Below, piece after piece: positions 11,461 to 22,037 of a DNA stretch of 29,651 bases. Each line of letters starts with the position of its first letter. Position 1 is the first letter of the stretch. The position numbers and the translations under genes are program-made. The notes beneath the pieces are model-generated. The model saw nothing but the letters and a program-made list of their open reading frames with translations. It made no database searches and had not been told where the DNA came from. The stretch spans positions 915,388-945,038 of the forward strand of contig NW_022985450.1 of the NCBI RefSeq assembly GCF_010093595.1. Reading direction: 5' to 3'. The DNA is from Mytilinidion resinicola. Taxonomy: Eukaryota > Ascomycota > Dothideomycetes > Mytilinidiales > Mytilinidiaceae.

Positions 11461-11661
11461 GTGATTTTGAGCGCACCCATGAGGTGTTGTGCTTCGTCGT
11501 TTTGCAAGCGCCCAGCTCCGCCACCACATCAGCTACCATTTCAGTCTTTGCTGAACCGAATCGAACCCCCCTGCACCGCTGAAGATTTGAATGCGAAAGC
11601 CGGCAAGGGTTTTATACCCCAGGAGAAGCGAGGTCGAGGCAAGATCAGCTAGATATCACGT
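11461..11661 (-). repeat. Diverged intergenic element, copy A, with E-box/TATA module 3
   Basis: Read on the - strand: CACGTG (11661-11656), 39 nt, TATAAAA (11616-11610), then GATGTGGTGGCGGAGCTG, TTGCAAAACGACGAAGC and TCATGGG...CAAAATCAC. This matches copy B (10648-10878) block for block with small indels. A 57-codon frame starts at ATG 11539, 77 nt after the TATA box; it has no recognisable domain. The copies lie about 0.8 kb apart in the same orientation, so a diverged duplication is the simplest reading. Confidence 0.5.
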
Positions 11662-11943
11662 GGTCTCGGCACGTTCCTTTCGATACAACCGCCAAGACCA
11701 TAGTCTTTCACATGTTATTCCCCCGGGCGTGTCGTTCCCATATGTGGGACTTAGCCAATGACATTCAACGAACGTTGCCAGCTCCGACCTTCCGCTTATC
11801 CCATCGGCATTGGCCTCGTAATCCCAAATGCTAGACTCCAACCACACATTCTGTATTCTTGTAGTCCGTCCAAGTCACCTCAAGGGCTTTGCAAGAACGA
11901 GACGGTTCGAGAGACTAAGGGGTATCCGTGGGTATTATTCTCT

Positions 11944-14066
11944 TCACAGAATCACGACATCCTTGAGGACCCATTCATCCGAAGAGAAACTATTCGGGAT
12001 CCCCGTCACCCCAACACGCCGATACCTCTCCGTACCGTCAGCGGCAAAGATAGATTCCAGGATCAAAGCATACCAAGTAAACGCGCCAGCCATCTTCTTC
12101 GCTCGCGCAATCCGGAAGAGACTCAACTTGCTCACATCTGGTTCCTGTTTCTTCTCGGGCGCGTCTTCGGGCTTGCAATCGAGCGTGATGTAGATCACTC
12201 CATCAGTCAACATGTCGTAGTGAAAATGCTCGGGTTTCAAATCATGGTTGACATCAGCCACAGGAATCCAGTGGCCGCTCATCTCAAGCGATCCGGACTT
12301 GACACAGCCGAAGGGGTCTCCATCGACGGTTTCGACGTCAACTGAGATCAGCGTGGCCACTCCTGCGCTTGGCGGCTTCTCTACGATGAATGTCATCATG
12401 AATGTGGAGTAGAGCCCGTTATGCACGACGTCGGGAGTCTCGATGGATGCCCAGCTCCAGGATGGAGCGCGGTATTGCTTCGGGGGTACACCATCGCCGT
12501 AGGTCCACCACAGGAGCCCAGTGAGTATGTCTTCCTCCCACAGCCCAGCTTTGTACGTGTAGCCAGTCTGATCGTGGACCTCACGAGCAAGTCCGGAGAT
12601 GGCAGGGAAGCGATCTTCTGGGAACGTCAAGTCCCGGTCCATGAAGTTCTCCACGATTCTGTACCAGCGGAAGCAAGGGTCGTACGGATCGGCTTCCTCG
12701 TCTTCCTTCGCGTTTGGGTTGTTGATGAGGTAGCGAGCTAGCTCAGATGCGTTTCCCGTGAGAAAGAACCTTTTTGTCGAGTCGTCCAGGTACGTTTGGG
12801 TGATCGTTGGCGTTGCGTCTTCCTCGAATATCTTGTATCTCTGGCACTCCCATACCATCTGTGACCCGATGTAGTGGATTGCTCGAGGGGCTAAGACGTG
12901 CTCTTGAAGTATCCATCCACGCCATATGGTGGGCATTTTCAGCTTGTCTCTAAATCGGGCTGGGGGGTTGCGTAAAGAGACGGAGGAGGGTGTGGTCGAA
13001 AGACTCTGATGGAAGGGAATTTGAACTTTCATGATCTCTTCATCGTCGACTCGTTGCTTTCTAAATGCATGTTGATTATCAATGTTGAGGAACCCTTCCT
13101 TGTCGCTTTCTGCGGCTTCTGCCATGATATTGAGTACCGCGTTCTTATAATAGTCCTGCATGCGTCTCGACTCGGCAGCCCAGTCATCGTGGGAGTCTTG
13201 CAGAATGCAAAGGCTATCTATCCACAGGTATTGGTAGCCAAGCCGTCTTGTGATGCCGATGGCGTCTCGAAATGACTGGGGAGCTTCATCGAGGTCGATT
13301 CGAGTTAGCCTTTCGGACAAGGTTGCGGATGTTGTGGTGAAAAATGAAGACTTGTCGTTTCCCCAGCAGTGGCTTAAGCTGATATACGGGGCTCGATGTC
13401 CTTCGGTTTGGAATAAAAATGGCTGTCGTAAGGCCGCATCGCCGACATCGATGACTCGGGTAGGCAAAGTCAACGTATCGTTTTGGGGACAGCTATCCCC
13501 ATGCTCACGGAGACACGTTTGAATCCAACGCTGAGCGAGAGAGATAGCCTCGTCTGAGTCTGCAGGCACGATTGCACGCCCGCTTATGATATCCATATTT
13601 GCAGCTAATGAATCTAATAGGTAGGTATTAGCGAAGAGCTCTGCGCCGGCGATAAGATTGAGGACAGCCTCCTACCCTCTTCACAGAAGATGCTGAGCTC
13701 GCATTTGAATGCTTCCGTCATCCTCGAGCTCTTAATACAGTCTTGTTCGAAAGAGATGCGAGAGCGGCCATGATACAAATCACCATTGACGTCAGCGCAA
13801 AAGTCCCCATTGAAGCTATTCTTCAGGATACAGTAGATTTGCGACTCGGGATGAATGCGGTCATGTTTTTGTGCCTTTTTCTCGTCGAGATTGGCGGCAC
13901 GGCAGAGCACGCTGCATAGCTCGCAACCATTGTCTGCAGACTCGAGGAGCGCTAAGACACTGCGGTGATGTCTGTAACCACGGCGAAAAGTCCCGAGCCT
14001 CCAGACTTCTCCTGGGTCGACGTTGGCTTTTACGAAGTTGATGGAGTTGCATAGCTCGCAGAGCAT
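11944..14066 (-). CDS. HET-domain (heterokaryon incompatibility type) protein, two exons
   Basis: Exons 14066..13676 and 13613..11944; the 62-nt intron (13675-13614) has donor GTAGGA and acceptor TAG, phase 1, and joins ...IFCEE to DSLAANMDIISGR. The product has 686 residues, stop TGA. The N-terminus carries two Cys pairs (MLCELC; GCELCSVLC), usual in this family. The HET core lies at about 207-300: YISLSHCWG, then YLWIDSLCILQDS, then DWAAES and MQDYYKNA. HET domains trigger growth arrest or cell death on fusion of unlike hyphae in characterised cases; most copies in a genome have no assigned role. No NACHT or repeat domain follows; the C-terminal half is an ordinary HET-protein tail with GLLWWTYGDG and RAPSWSWASIE motifs. 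The frame is intact, unlike the damaged genes at 19-25 kb. The gene is divergent from the MFS gene. Confidence 0.9.
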
Positions 14067-14680
14067 GTTGAATTGGAATTCAGCAAAGGAGAGACACGGG
14101 AACGAGAGAGTTCAATGGCTTGATTGTGACTGAAATTGAGTGTCAATGAAGGCGATGGTATATCGAGGATGTGAAGGGAGATTCTAGAATAGAGAGATAG
14201 AAGCAAGGCTTAGGAATTGAGGCCACTAGAAAGGCCAATGGAAAAGTCCATCTCGCTGAAATGATGACTGATGTCCCTAGAGCTAGAGAGTAGTTTGCAT
14301 GGCAACTTTTCGGTGAATGGTGGTGAGACACGGTCTGATGAAAGACGAGACGTCGTCAACGTTGCGACGGTGCGGCTGAATGCTTGCTTTTCGAGCCGAC
14401 CCCGGCTGAAACCACTCCTCCCCATCTCCATCTCATCTCCATCTCCATCTCATCTCCATCTCCATCTCGTATACAGCGATTCCATCAAACGCATTTTCAA
14501 TTTCTAAGCAGTGTTACGACATGACGGGCATCTGTGGATACCGCAGCGGCTACAGCGCGTCTGTTAAGGCTGCAGGGTTCAAACGCAGCACGGAGCGGCC
14601 AACCCCGCACAGCGGCGATAAGCTCTCCTACAAAACCCTCAACACTATTCACACCCCAAAAACGAGCGCGTCGCGAGAGA
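14067..14680. promoter_or_regulatory. Shared divergent promoter region of the HET and MFS genes
   Basis: A 614-bp gap between two divergent starts, so it must hold both promoters. The most visible structure is the pyrimidine tract with CATCTC repeats at about 14,410-14,470, a common feature near fungal transcription starts. No clear TATA box was assigned. Confidence 0.5.
14423..14467. repeat. CATCTC-type tandem repeat, 17-bp unit
   Basis: Two perfect copies of CATCTCCATCTCCATCT (14434-14450 and 14451-14467) follow a shortened 11-bp copy (14423-14433). It is a strand-asymmetric pyrimidine repeat in the HET/MFS intergenic region. Confidence 0.85.
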
Positions 14681-16453
14681 ATGCCTCTACAGAATGCTGA
14701 CCCCGACGCCTTTCCGACGAGACAGCTGACAATTCTGGGTAGAATACCTAGGACGTCCTATTCCTGGTTATGACCGCTAATTCTTCTCGCAGCAATATGC
14801 CGATTCTCGGAGCCCATAGCATTCAACTCGATCTTGGCATACACCTATGTCATGGTGCAAGACCTGCATGGTGGCGATGACACCGATGCGTCTTTCTACG
14901 CCGGCCTTCTCGTCTCCGCCTATGCCGTTGCAGAGGCCCTCACGGCCATGGCCTGGGGAAGCATCTCCGACCGCTATGGACGAAAGCCCGTAGTTCTGAT
15001 CGGCTTGGGAGGGGTCGCACTCTCCAGCCTCATCTTCGGCCTTGCCCAGAAATACTGGGTTGCTTTGCTGGCACGCTTCGTTGGTGGTGCCTTGAACGGG
15101 AATGTCGCTGTCATGCAGACCATGGTTGGTGAGATGGTGAAAAAGCCAGAACACGAGCGTAAGTAATCGTGTTTGCTTGGGTCACGGGATAGAAATATGC
15201 TAACTGTGGGTGGAATTGAAGCCAAGGCGTTTGCAACACAGCCATTCGTTTGGTTCCTAGGCTCCATCATCGGCTCAGCTATGGGAGGCTTTCTCGCCCA
15301 ACCGGCCCATTTCTATCCCTCTGTCTTTCCCGAAGATGGACTGTTCGGACGATATCCATATCTCTTGCCGAACTTAGTCGCGGTTGTGGTCATCTTGCTC
15401 GCCATACTCCAAGGATTCTTTCTTCTCGACGAGACCAATCCTCGGGATCCCGAAAAGCACCACGTTGAAGAGGATGACAATGCGATTGATGAGCGCACCC
15501 CTCTGCGGCGCCCCTTGCGCAGAGTCTCAATTCCAACGCGATCAGACTCCGTTAGTCGGACCCGTTCCCTCGTATCTAGCGTCCGTGCCGTCCGCAAGCG
15601 TGCCTCATTCATGGAAGAAGGCATGCCGCTGTCTACTGACCAGCGCTTCGACCTCCGCCGCTCTTCATTCGGAACCGTCCACAGTATCCAAGTTCCCCTG
15701 AAAGCGGAGCCTGAACCCTCTCCGACTGACAGTGAACCCTCGCCATACAACTTCACCATCATGATGCTTACCGTCGCATTGGTACTAGTCGCATACCACC
15801 AAATGGCTTTTGGAAGTACGCTGCCGATCTACCTACTCGACAAGCCTACCACAGCTCCCGGCCATCTTGACCTCCACGGTGGCCTTGGGTACACAGTTCA
15901 CGACGTTGGGGCATACATGGCCGTCAACGGCGTCATTGCACTACTCATTCAAGGCTTCATATTCCCACCTTTTGTCGAGAAAGTCGGAGTATGGTACTCA
16001 TTCGTCTCAATGATCGTACTCTACCCAATTTCATACGTTGTCATGCCGTTCATCTCAGTTCTCCCAACATCTGTCATGCCCGCCGGTATCTACGGTGCTT
16101 TGATTCTGCAGAACTTCTTCGGTATCATCATGATACCTTGCGGGCTTATCCTCCTGAAAAACGCAGCACACAGCCCGAAGGTTTTAGGTCGCGTCAATGG
16201 GATGGCTATGAGTGGCACTTGCTTAGCTCGAACCGTTGCTTCGCCTTTGGTTGGGCTCATTTACAGTCGTGGTGGAAGCGGAGCGGCTTGGTTCAGCTGC
16301 GCGGGAGTCGCAGTCCTCGCAATTCTGCAGATGTTCTGGGTACCTCGAAAACATGTTCACGATGTTGATGGGGTTCATGTTGAGAGTAACTTCAGGGGGA
16401 GGACGGGGGACGATGATGTGGCTAGCGTGAGGGAGAGTGCAATTGAAGATTAG
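14681..16453 (+). CDS. MFS transporter, YCR023C/ZIFL-like, three exons
   Basis: Exons 14681..14738, 14793..15158 and 15222..16453; introns 14739-14792 (54 nt) and 15159-15221 (63 nt; donor GTAAGT, branch GCTAAC). Both are phase 1 and all junctions keep frame. The product has 551 residues, stop TAG. After the first helix (ICRFSEPIAFNSILAY, about 21-36) comes MFS motif A, GSISDRYGRKP (about 75-85), between helices 2 and 3. Helix 5 begins near FVWFLGSIIGSAMGG. A long charged loop (about 211-300, rich in Arg, Ser and Glu) separates the two six-helix halves; the second half begins near FTIMMLTVALVLVAY. This arrangement is typical of fungal proteins related to yeast YCR023C and plant zinc-induced facilitator-like carriers. 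The plasma-membrane or vacuolar site and the substrate cannot be read from the sequence. A possible poly(A) signal AATAAA lies at 16618-16623. Confidence 0.9.
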
Positions 16454-17267
16454 CGTATTGAGGTTTGTGGGCCTCAGGGCCCTTTCCGTCTTCCGGGTTC
16501 CCACTTCATTTCCTCAGCAACGGTTGCCGCGGTCTGCATCTCTGCGTGTCTGCATCTCTGCATAGAATGGCGCTCTTCACCTATCAAGTCTCAAGCATCC
16601 TACTTCACAAATACTGCAATAAACGTTCCGACTTTGTCGCCTCAAACCTCTTTTGCGATAAATTTGCAACCGTTTGTATGGCATCAAAAGGTAAGGACTT
16701 CCACTATGCTGCCGGGCTATGATCCCGACTATAAACGGGCCGGGCGGCGCCACCTTTAATTCGCAGCAGGTCTGTCTCGGTCGAGTCACCTGTTCACATG
16801 ACTAAAAACTACGCTTTTCGACACAACGTCTTCGGAGGTTTAGACATAACCCTTAGCTAATCCGCGATGGTAGAAGCTTCTTATGCGGGCGCTGCGTAAA
16901 GAGAAATTTCGAAATTGTTTACTATCCTCCTTTACCAGACAGCAAGAGCTCACAAGCAGGCCAATTTCAACCGACAAGTATCCCTTCCAATCAGATGGCT
17001 CTAAGAAGTCCCGCAAGACCGATTTTGGTATTCTCAGAAATCTAAGGAAGAGGAAGCACTGCAAACTTTGCCCTAAACATCACCCGCCCAGGATGAAGGA
17101 GCAACCCTCCCAACACCCATCTTCTGTTGTTGGCGACTTCAATATCATTTCATAAATTTAGAAGAAGCACATCTCATGACTGTGAAAGGCCGTTCACCCC
17201 TCGCTCGATAGCCGGAGGCCGCATCGCCTATGACTACGCTCAGCATTTCGCGGAATCTATTCTGAAA
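16454..17267. other. Gap between convergent MFS and hydrolase genes, no gene seen
   Basis: An 814-bp gap between two convergent genes; it should hold both 3' untranslated regions. It has a 16-bp direct repeat, GTCTGCATCTCTGC at 16532-16545 and again at 16548-16561. ORFs of 60-90 codons are present but have no domain or coding bias. Confidence 0.55.
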
Positions 17268-18356
17268 TTATTCCTTCTCCCATTCCTTAACTGCCCTTAC
17301 CCACTCTGCCCAAGTTTCAATTCTCTTCCATAATAGTTCTCTCGTCCCCGCAAAGTTATGCATATGTCCCATTCTTGGAACCACATACAAATCCACGCTA
17401 ATCGCGGAGTGGTACGCCCTCGGCTCTCCCTTCGGGTCCGCAATCACATCCCGCTCACCCATCGCAACCAAAACTGGACACGTAATAGCAGCTGCCTCAG
17501 GCGCAACAGCTCCCGGGGTGACCGACGCCATCGCCGCCGACGCCGGCGTATTGAAGCAACCCCACGGCGGCACGACCACCTTCTGATCTCCTCTATCCAC
17601 CTCCGACGCGTCTCCAACATCGCGATCATACCGCTGGAAGTCGTCAGCGACCAGCGCCGGATCCACGTCGTCGTAGTGGAAAGACCACACCAGCGCCTTT
17701 GAGGATTTATACCCCGGTGGCCGGTTCTTATAGAACTCCTCCATCGTTTTCTGGTTCAACACCACCGGCGGCTCTCCTGGCGCTGTGTCTCGCGCCAGCC
17801 ACGGCGCCACAATCCCTGCCTCTCCCGGCTTCCCCGGCGGATGCGTGTGTATCGCACTAGCCCCTAGGATCGCAACACCATCATAGCAGTGGTAGCGGCC
17901 GGTTTGGACAATCGCTAGCGCGCCACCCATTGACTGGCCGACACCAATCTTCAGCACGTCGGTCACTTTCGGGTATCCGGAGAGCAGCTCGCCTTCCGCC
18001 AGCTGTCGCAGGACCTCTGTCTCAGCAGCTAGGAACGCGCGCGCGACGGTAGCGTAGGTGAGCTTGCTGCCGTCGTTGTTGCTGCTGTCCCCCGCGCCGA
18101 GGTAGTCGAGCGCGACGAAGATCCAGCCGTGGGCGGCATGGTAGTGCGCTTCGGAGCCGGGGCCCTCGCCCGGGAGGTCGTGCGTGTAGTAGAGGCGGTT
18201 GTATTGGACGCCAGGTCGCGCGAAGCAGATGATGGGGGTTTGGGGAAGCTTGGACGCGGGTGGGAGAACGACTGTGGCGGCTTGGTGGGCTGGCTCGTTG
18301 ATGTTTGCGGCTGCGGTGACGTCGAGGGTTAGCTCGACGGTTTGAATGGTGTCCAT
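17268..18356 (-). CDS. Alpha/beta hydrolase-fold protein
   Basis: A single exon of 362 residues. The first ATG in frame is at 18356 (MDTIQTVELT); the frame is open upstream but has no earlier ATG. The nucleophile elbow is VGQSMGG with Ser142. Candidate acid Asp303 lies in GERDVIADP and candidate catalytic His331 or His333 in PRMGHMHNFAG, so the triad is in the normal order. The oxyanion-side strand FVALDYLGAGDS (about 80-91) and the WAEWV helix near the end also fit the fold. There is no signal peptide or membrane span, so it is probably cytosolic. It could be an esterase, lipase-like enzyme or peptidase; the family is too broad to name a substrate. Convergent with the MFS gene and divergent from the DUF6604 locus. 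Confidence 0.85.
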   Translation of the reverse strand: MDTIQTVELTLDVTAAANINEPAHQAATVVLPPASKLPQTPIICFARPGVQYNRLYYTHDLPGEGPGSEAHYHAAHGWIFVALDYLGAGDSSNNDGSKLTYATVARAFLAAETEVLRQLAEGELLSGYPKVTDVLKIGVGQSMGGALAIVQTGRYHCYDGVAILGASAIHTHPPGKPGEAGIVAPWLARDTAPGEPPVVLNQKTMEEFYKNRPPGYKSSKALVWSFHYDDVDPALVADDFQRYDRDVGDASEVDRGDQKVVVPPWGCFNTPASAAMASVTPGAVAPEAAAITCPVLVAMGERDVIADPKGEPRAYHSAISVDLYVVPRMGHMHNFAGTRELLWKRIETWAEWVRAVKEWEKE

Positions 18357-19219
18357 GGAGATGTGGGGTAGGGGACTATTGTTGGGATGTTTCTGGGGTA
18401 GATTGTGGAGAAGGGGTTCTTTTATGCAGGGAGGATGTGCACTCGGCTCGGGCTGCTGAGATGCCCGGCTTCCCGAGCTCCGGGGCACATGACATCCGGG
18501 TCTCTTCTTGAGTTCCTCTTGACTATGACTTCGGATTGTTAACTTCTATCCAGGAGCAATTGCCGAGTCTGTGTGATAGCAATCGATCTTGCAGCGCGAG
18601 GGCATGAGACGAGTGGGAAACAATCGATTCCTTGGCGACGATTGCTTCCCGAGGTAATCTTACTTTGCAGAGGCATCGCATATAACTATCATATAGGTAT
18701 GTCAGGAACTTCGTCCCTCGTCGCATGCGTAGGCTTTTCTTTTTCTCTGATCGATATATGATTATTTCGTCGCTTTTCATTTCATCGGCCTCTCTCCTTG
18801 ATCGTGCTTTTTATCAGATGAAGTAATGCTTTTCTTTAAGTATCGCGTTTATAGATGCATATTCAGACTTCTATTTCCCGCCTTTTGCCAGAGAGTGTTT
18901 TGCAGACCTATCTTTCAAGATGTGTCAGAACAGCAGTTGGAGTGCACGTGACCCGTGTCGAGTAGGTAAGTGAATGGGCTGCCACGAGACGAACTTGTAG
19001 CTTTATCGATACATACGTTTATAAGCCCGACCACATCATTTCCTCTGGGCCAGCTACTAGAACCCACCAGAAATCGTCGACACACAAAATCTGCTCACAC
19101 CCATCCACCACCACCTGAGGTAGCCTGGCAAGACATTAACCAAGACAGCAGGTAAGTTCTCTCTCTTTCAAGTCTCTAAAATAGATTGAAGTGCTAACGT
19201 CTAATTAGAAGTTTCCATC
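18357..19219 (+). promoter_or_regulatory. Promoter region and spliced leader of the DUF6604 locus
   Basis: This divergent gap has CACGTG at 18945-18950 and TTTATAAG near 19017 on the + strand, placed suitably for a transcript entering the DUF6604 locus. A textbook intron follows in the leader: GTAAGT donor at 19152, branch GCTAAC at 19193-19198, acceptor TAG ending at 19208 (57 nt). It ends 11 nt before ATG 19220. Splicing it does not link an upstream frame to the DUF6604 frame, so it is best read as a 5' UTR intron. The part next to 18356 serves the hydrolase promoter. Confidence 0.5.
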
Positions 19220-22037
19220 ATGGCTTCCTAGACAAATACCCCCTCGACGACCCCGAAAAATCTCTTCCACACGTACATGCAGTATAAGTCCGACACTGAG
19301 AAAATCGGGGGTTGGCTGCCAGAGACATTGAAGTGGTACGGTTATGATACCGAAATTCTCAGCGAGGGACCCAGTGAAGGGCAGCGTCACGCCGCCAGCG
19401 CGCGATTGAAAGGAAAAGCCCGGAAGATCGCTCGAGAAGCAGCTAAGCAGGCAGCGCCTGGAGGTTACGGCGACCCTGCAGCGCAATACAAGATGAGAGT
19501 CTCCGACTTTGTTCCTATGGCGCACCTCATCGCCTCCTATAACCTCTCAGTTCCAGCCATTGTACGTCGACTCTTCTCGAGAGCAATTACTGCCCGACGC
19601 AAGTGCGCAGACTGGTTCAGCCAGCATTCCCAACAAGAAAAAGATAGTAACAGCAAGCATGTTTACTTCATTGGCATTCTTGAGGTGCGTACGGATCAAC
19701 CCCTTGCACTGCCTTCTTGCGGGTGATCAGCTCTTTTAACATTCTCTCTAGGAAACTTTCCGACTTCTTTTTCCCCTAGTAGCCACATCAAAGCCCACGG
19801 ATGCTACGTCAAGGCTCTCAGAAGCCACACCTTCCATCGAAAACACGTCCACTTTGTTCGAAAATCTGACCGTGGAATACAACATCGACGACTCCGACTG
19901 CGACGATGCCGCCGAAATGGGAACAGATGCAGCCTCCAATCCTTCTCACCCTCCGATGCCGCGTGCTTAGATCGAACGAGACGAGGAAGAGGTCAAAGCC
20001 GAGTTTCTGTTCGCCATTCAATGCTTTCTGGGCGGTCTACAAGAACTACGCCAGTATCTCGGCCGATCGTGGAAGAGCTACAAAGAAGGCCGCGGAAAAT
20101 TACTCATTGCTTCGGTGACGACATACACCGCCATCGCTTTCGTGCGCTTATCTGAGCTGGAATTCGATCACAGCATCACGCGGCCAAAGGAATGCCCATT
20201 GTCGAAGTATCCGACCTGGTGCTTGCCGTGTGTTCTGCTCTTCGAAAGTCTGGTCAACCGGGCAGATCTCCCTAAAGATGAGGTCATTCTGCCTTCACAG
20301 TTCTATGGTACACCCTCGAAACCTATGAGGTTGGAAGAGATTACAATGTTCAAGGTTTACTCTCTCTTGAAGAACTACGTGCCTAAAAAGGATTCACCGA
20401 GAGGAAAGTTCACCATTACCGTAGGATTTGCTTCGGTCCTCCGTGACGCTGGAGAAGATCCCCGCATTGTACGACTAGCGGAATGCCTTCCTGAGATCTG
20501 CAAGATTGCTAGTGCTTCCCCATGTAGATTTGCCGAAGACGAGTTCAGCTACGGAATGCGACATCTCCTACTTAATAAGGAAGTTCCGATCTGGCTCACT
20601 TTTGCTGCCCAAATGTTCGTCTACACCCAAGACATTCTTGGGCCCGAAACACGCCAGCATTTGGATGACGTCAAAAATACCGTTCGTCAAGCGCTAAAGT
20701 GGCACGAAGGGCATACAGCCTACTTCGAACTATTAGCTACTCACCAGAAGAACAAGTCCGAAATGCGTAAAGATTTGAACACCATCATGGCCCGGGGGGG
20801 GGGGGTTCGTGCCTACGTCTTGGAGGACAAGTTCAGTCTCGAGAGGGGCCCGCCTTGGGTTCTAGCAGACGAAGTCTTCTTAGGATTAGATCCAAGCACG
20901 GAACACTACTACCTCCGCTCCAACCCACTACGTTGTGGGCTCCTGAAATACTACGCGCTCATGCAACGCCACCACAAAGACCATTACACGGCGAGCGAAC
21001 AGATGCACGTGATGAGCATGGCTCACCTGTATGCTGCGTGCAGAATCCTTCATCCTCAGAGTCCAAAGTGGGCTGATATGGAGTTCCTCATTGCCCGCCA
21101 GACTTCAGAACATCTGTTCTTCGGCGGATGGCCCCAGGCCTTGCAGGATTCGGAAAACAAGTTCCTTTTGGTCATTGGCATGCCTTCGAACGGGACTGCG
21201 AGGGGTCGGCGCAGCGCCAGCGTCAAGCTCAACAAGAAAGTCCGTCGCTTCACCAAGGGCCAGAGCCTGTTCTTCGAAATCCTCAACGAACGCGTCAGTG
21301 GCATGTGGGACAATGTAGATTGCGATACGGCAAAGCTTCGAGAAATGTTCAGGGACGACCAGGTGTGGAAACATATTGCCACGCGAACTCACAGCCAGCA
21401 CGAGCTGTCTGGGAATAAGTGGCGAGATACGCCTTCTCTTTCGGACTTCACCGCGTGCGTCTGGCTGCGGTGCGGGCTGTCCTACGGGGCGCCCGATTTC
21501 TGCTTTGACTGGCTTTCCATGCACCGGACTTGCGAAGGGATTTTTCGGGCGTTTGGGGAGGCTCCAGCGGTTACTGGTATCGACCCCTGGGGCCACTCGG
21601 GCGAGACCACTTTTGCCATTTTGTCTCGGACAGGCCGAGCTAAGAACAATACCTACGGGAATGGCACCAAGAATGTCAAGGAAGGCCGCTCAGCACCAGT
21701 CTTGAATGTTGTTTCTGATCTTATACAAGATGTCTGCAAGCGCGGATATGGGGACAAGGAGATTCATACGCTTCGTAGCTTCAGCTATGGTGGACGCACG
21801 GACTATGGACGTGACCTGTGGAAGTTGGAAACTCTTTCCCCACTCTATGGTGGAGATGACCTCGTACCGAAGGATCTGTATAGCAAGCCAGTTCCCGCCC
21901 ACGAGACTACTAATGGAGTAGAATCTTCACAATCCCAGCGAGTCGAGGAAGGCGGACTGGTTCAAGAAGATCCGCGGTTATCTGTATCTGAGCCAGGAGG
22001 GCTCGCGGAGTCCCGCGTCTGCGAGGAACGCGTTTAA
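19220..22037 (+). pseudogene. DUF6604-domain protein gene with two in-frame TAG codons
   Basis: Frame pieces 19220..19684 and 19752..22037 join through a 67-nt phase-0 intron (19685-19751, donor GTGCGT, acceptor TAG). The joined frame gives the DUF6604 pattern: TYMQYKSDTEKIGGWL, then LKGKARKIAREAAK, KMRVSDF, HVYFIGILEE, LFENLTVE, and later YLRSNPLRCGLLKYYAL. DUF6604 proteins are fungal and of unknown function. The frame is broken twice: TAG at 19229-19231 (codon 4) and at 19968-19970 in the acidic linker before EEEVKAEFLFAIQ. The frames on both sides are collinear, so CAG-to-TAG is the simplest origin. ATG 19277 could restart translation after the first stop, but not after the second. A G12 tract (20794-20805) lies in the coding part. 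After about 21,920 the coding signature seems to move to another frame ending near 22,104. It is either a young pseudogene or an mRNA recoded at UAG. Confidence 0.75.

Noticed and set aside
11758..12345. 195-codon ORF antisense to the HET gene
   Set aside because: A frame shadow of the HET exon, with no domain of its own.
5455..21011. Genome-wide-looking enrichment of CACGTG
   Set aside because: Nine sites in the window against about seven expected by chance; only the spacing to TATA boxes at 10-11.7 kb is unusual.
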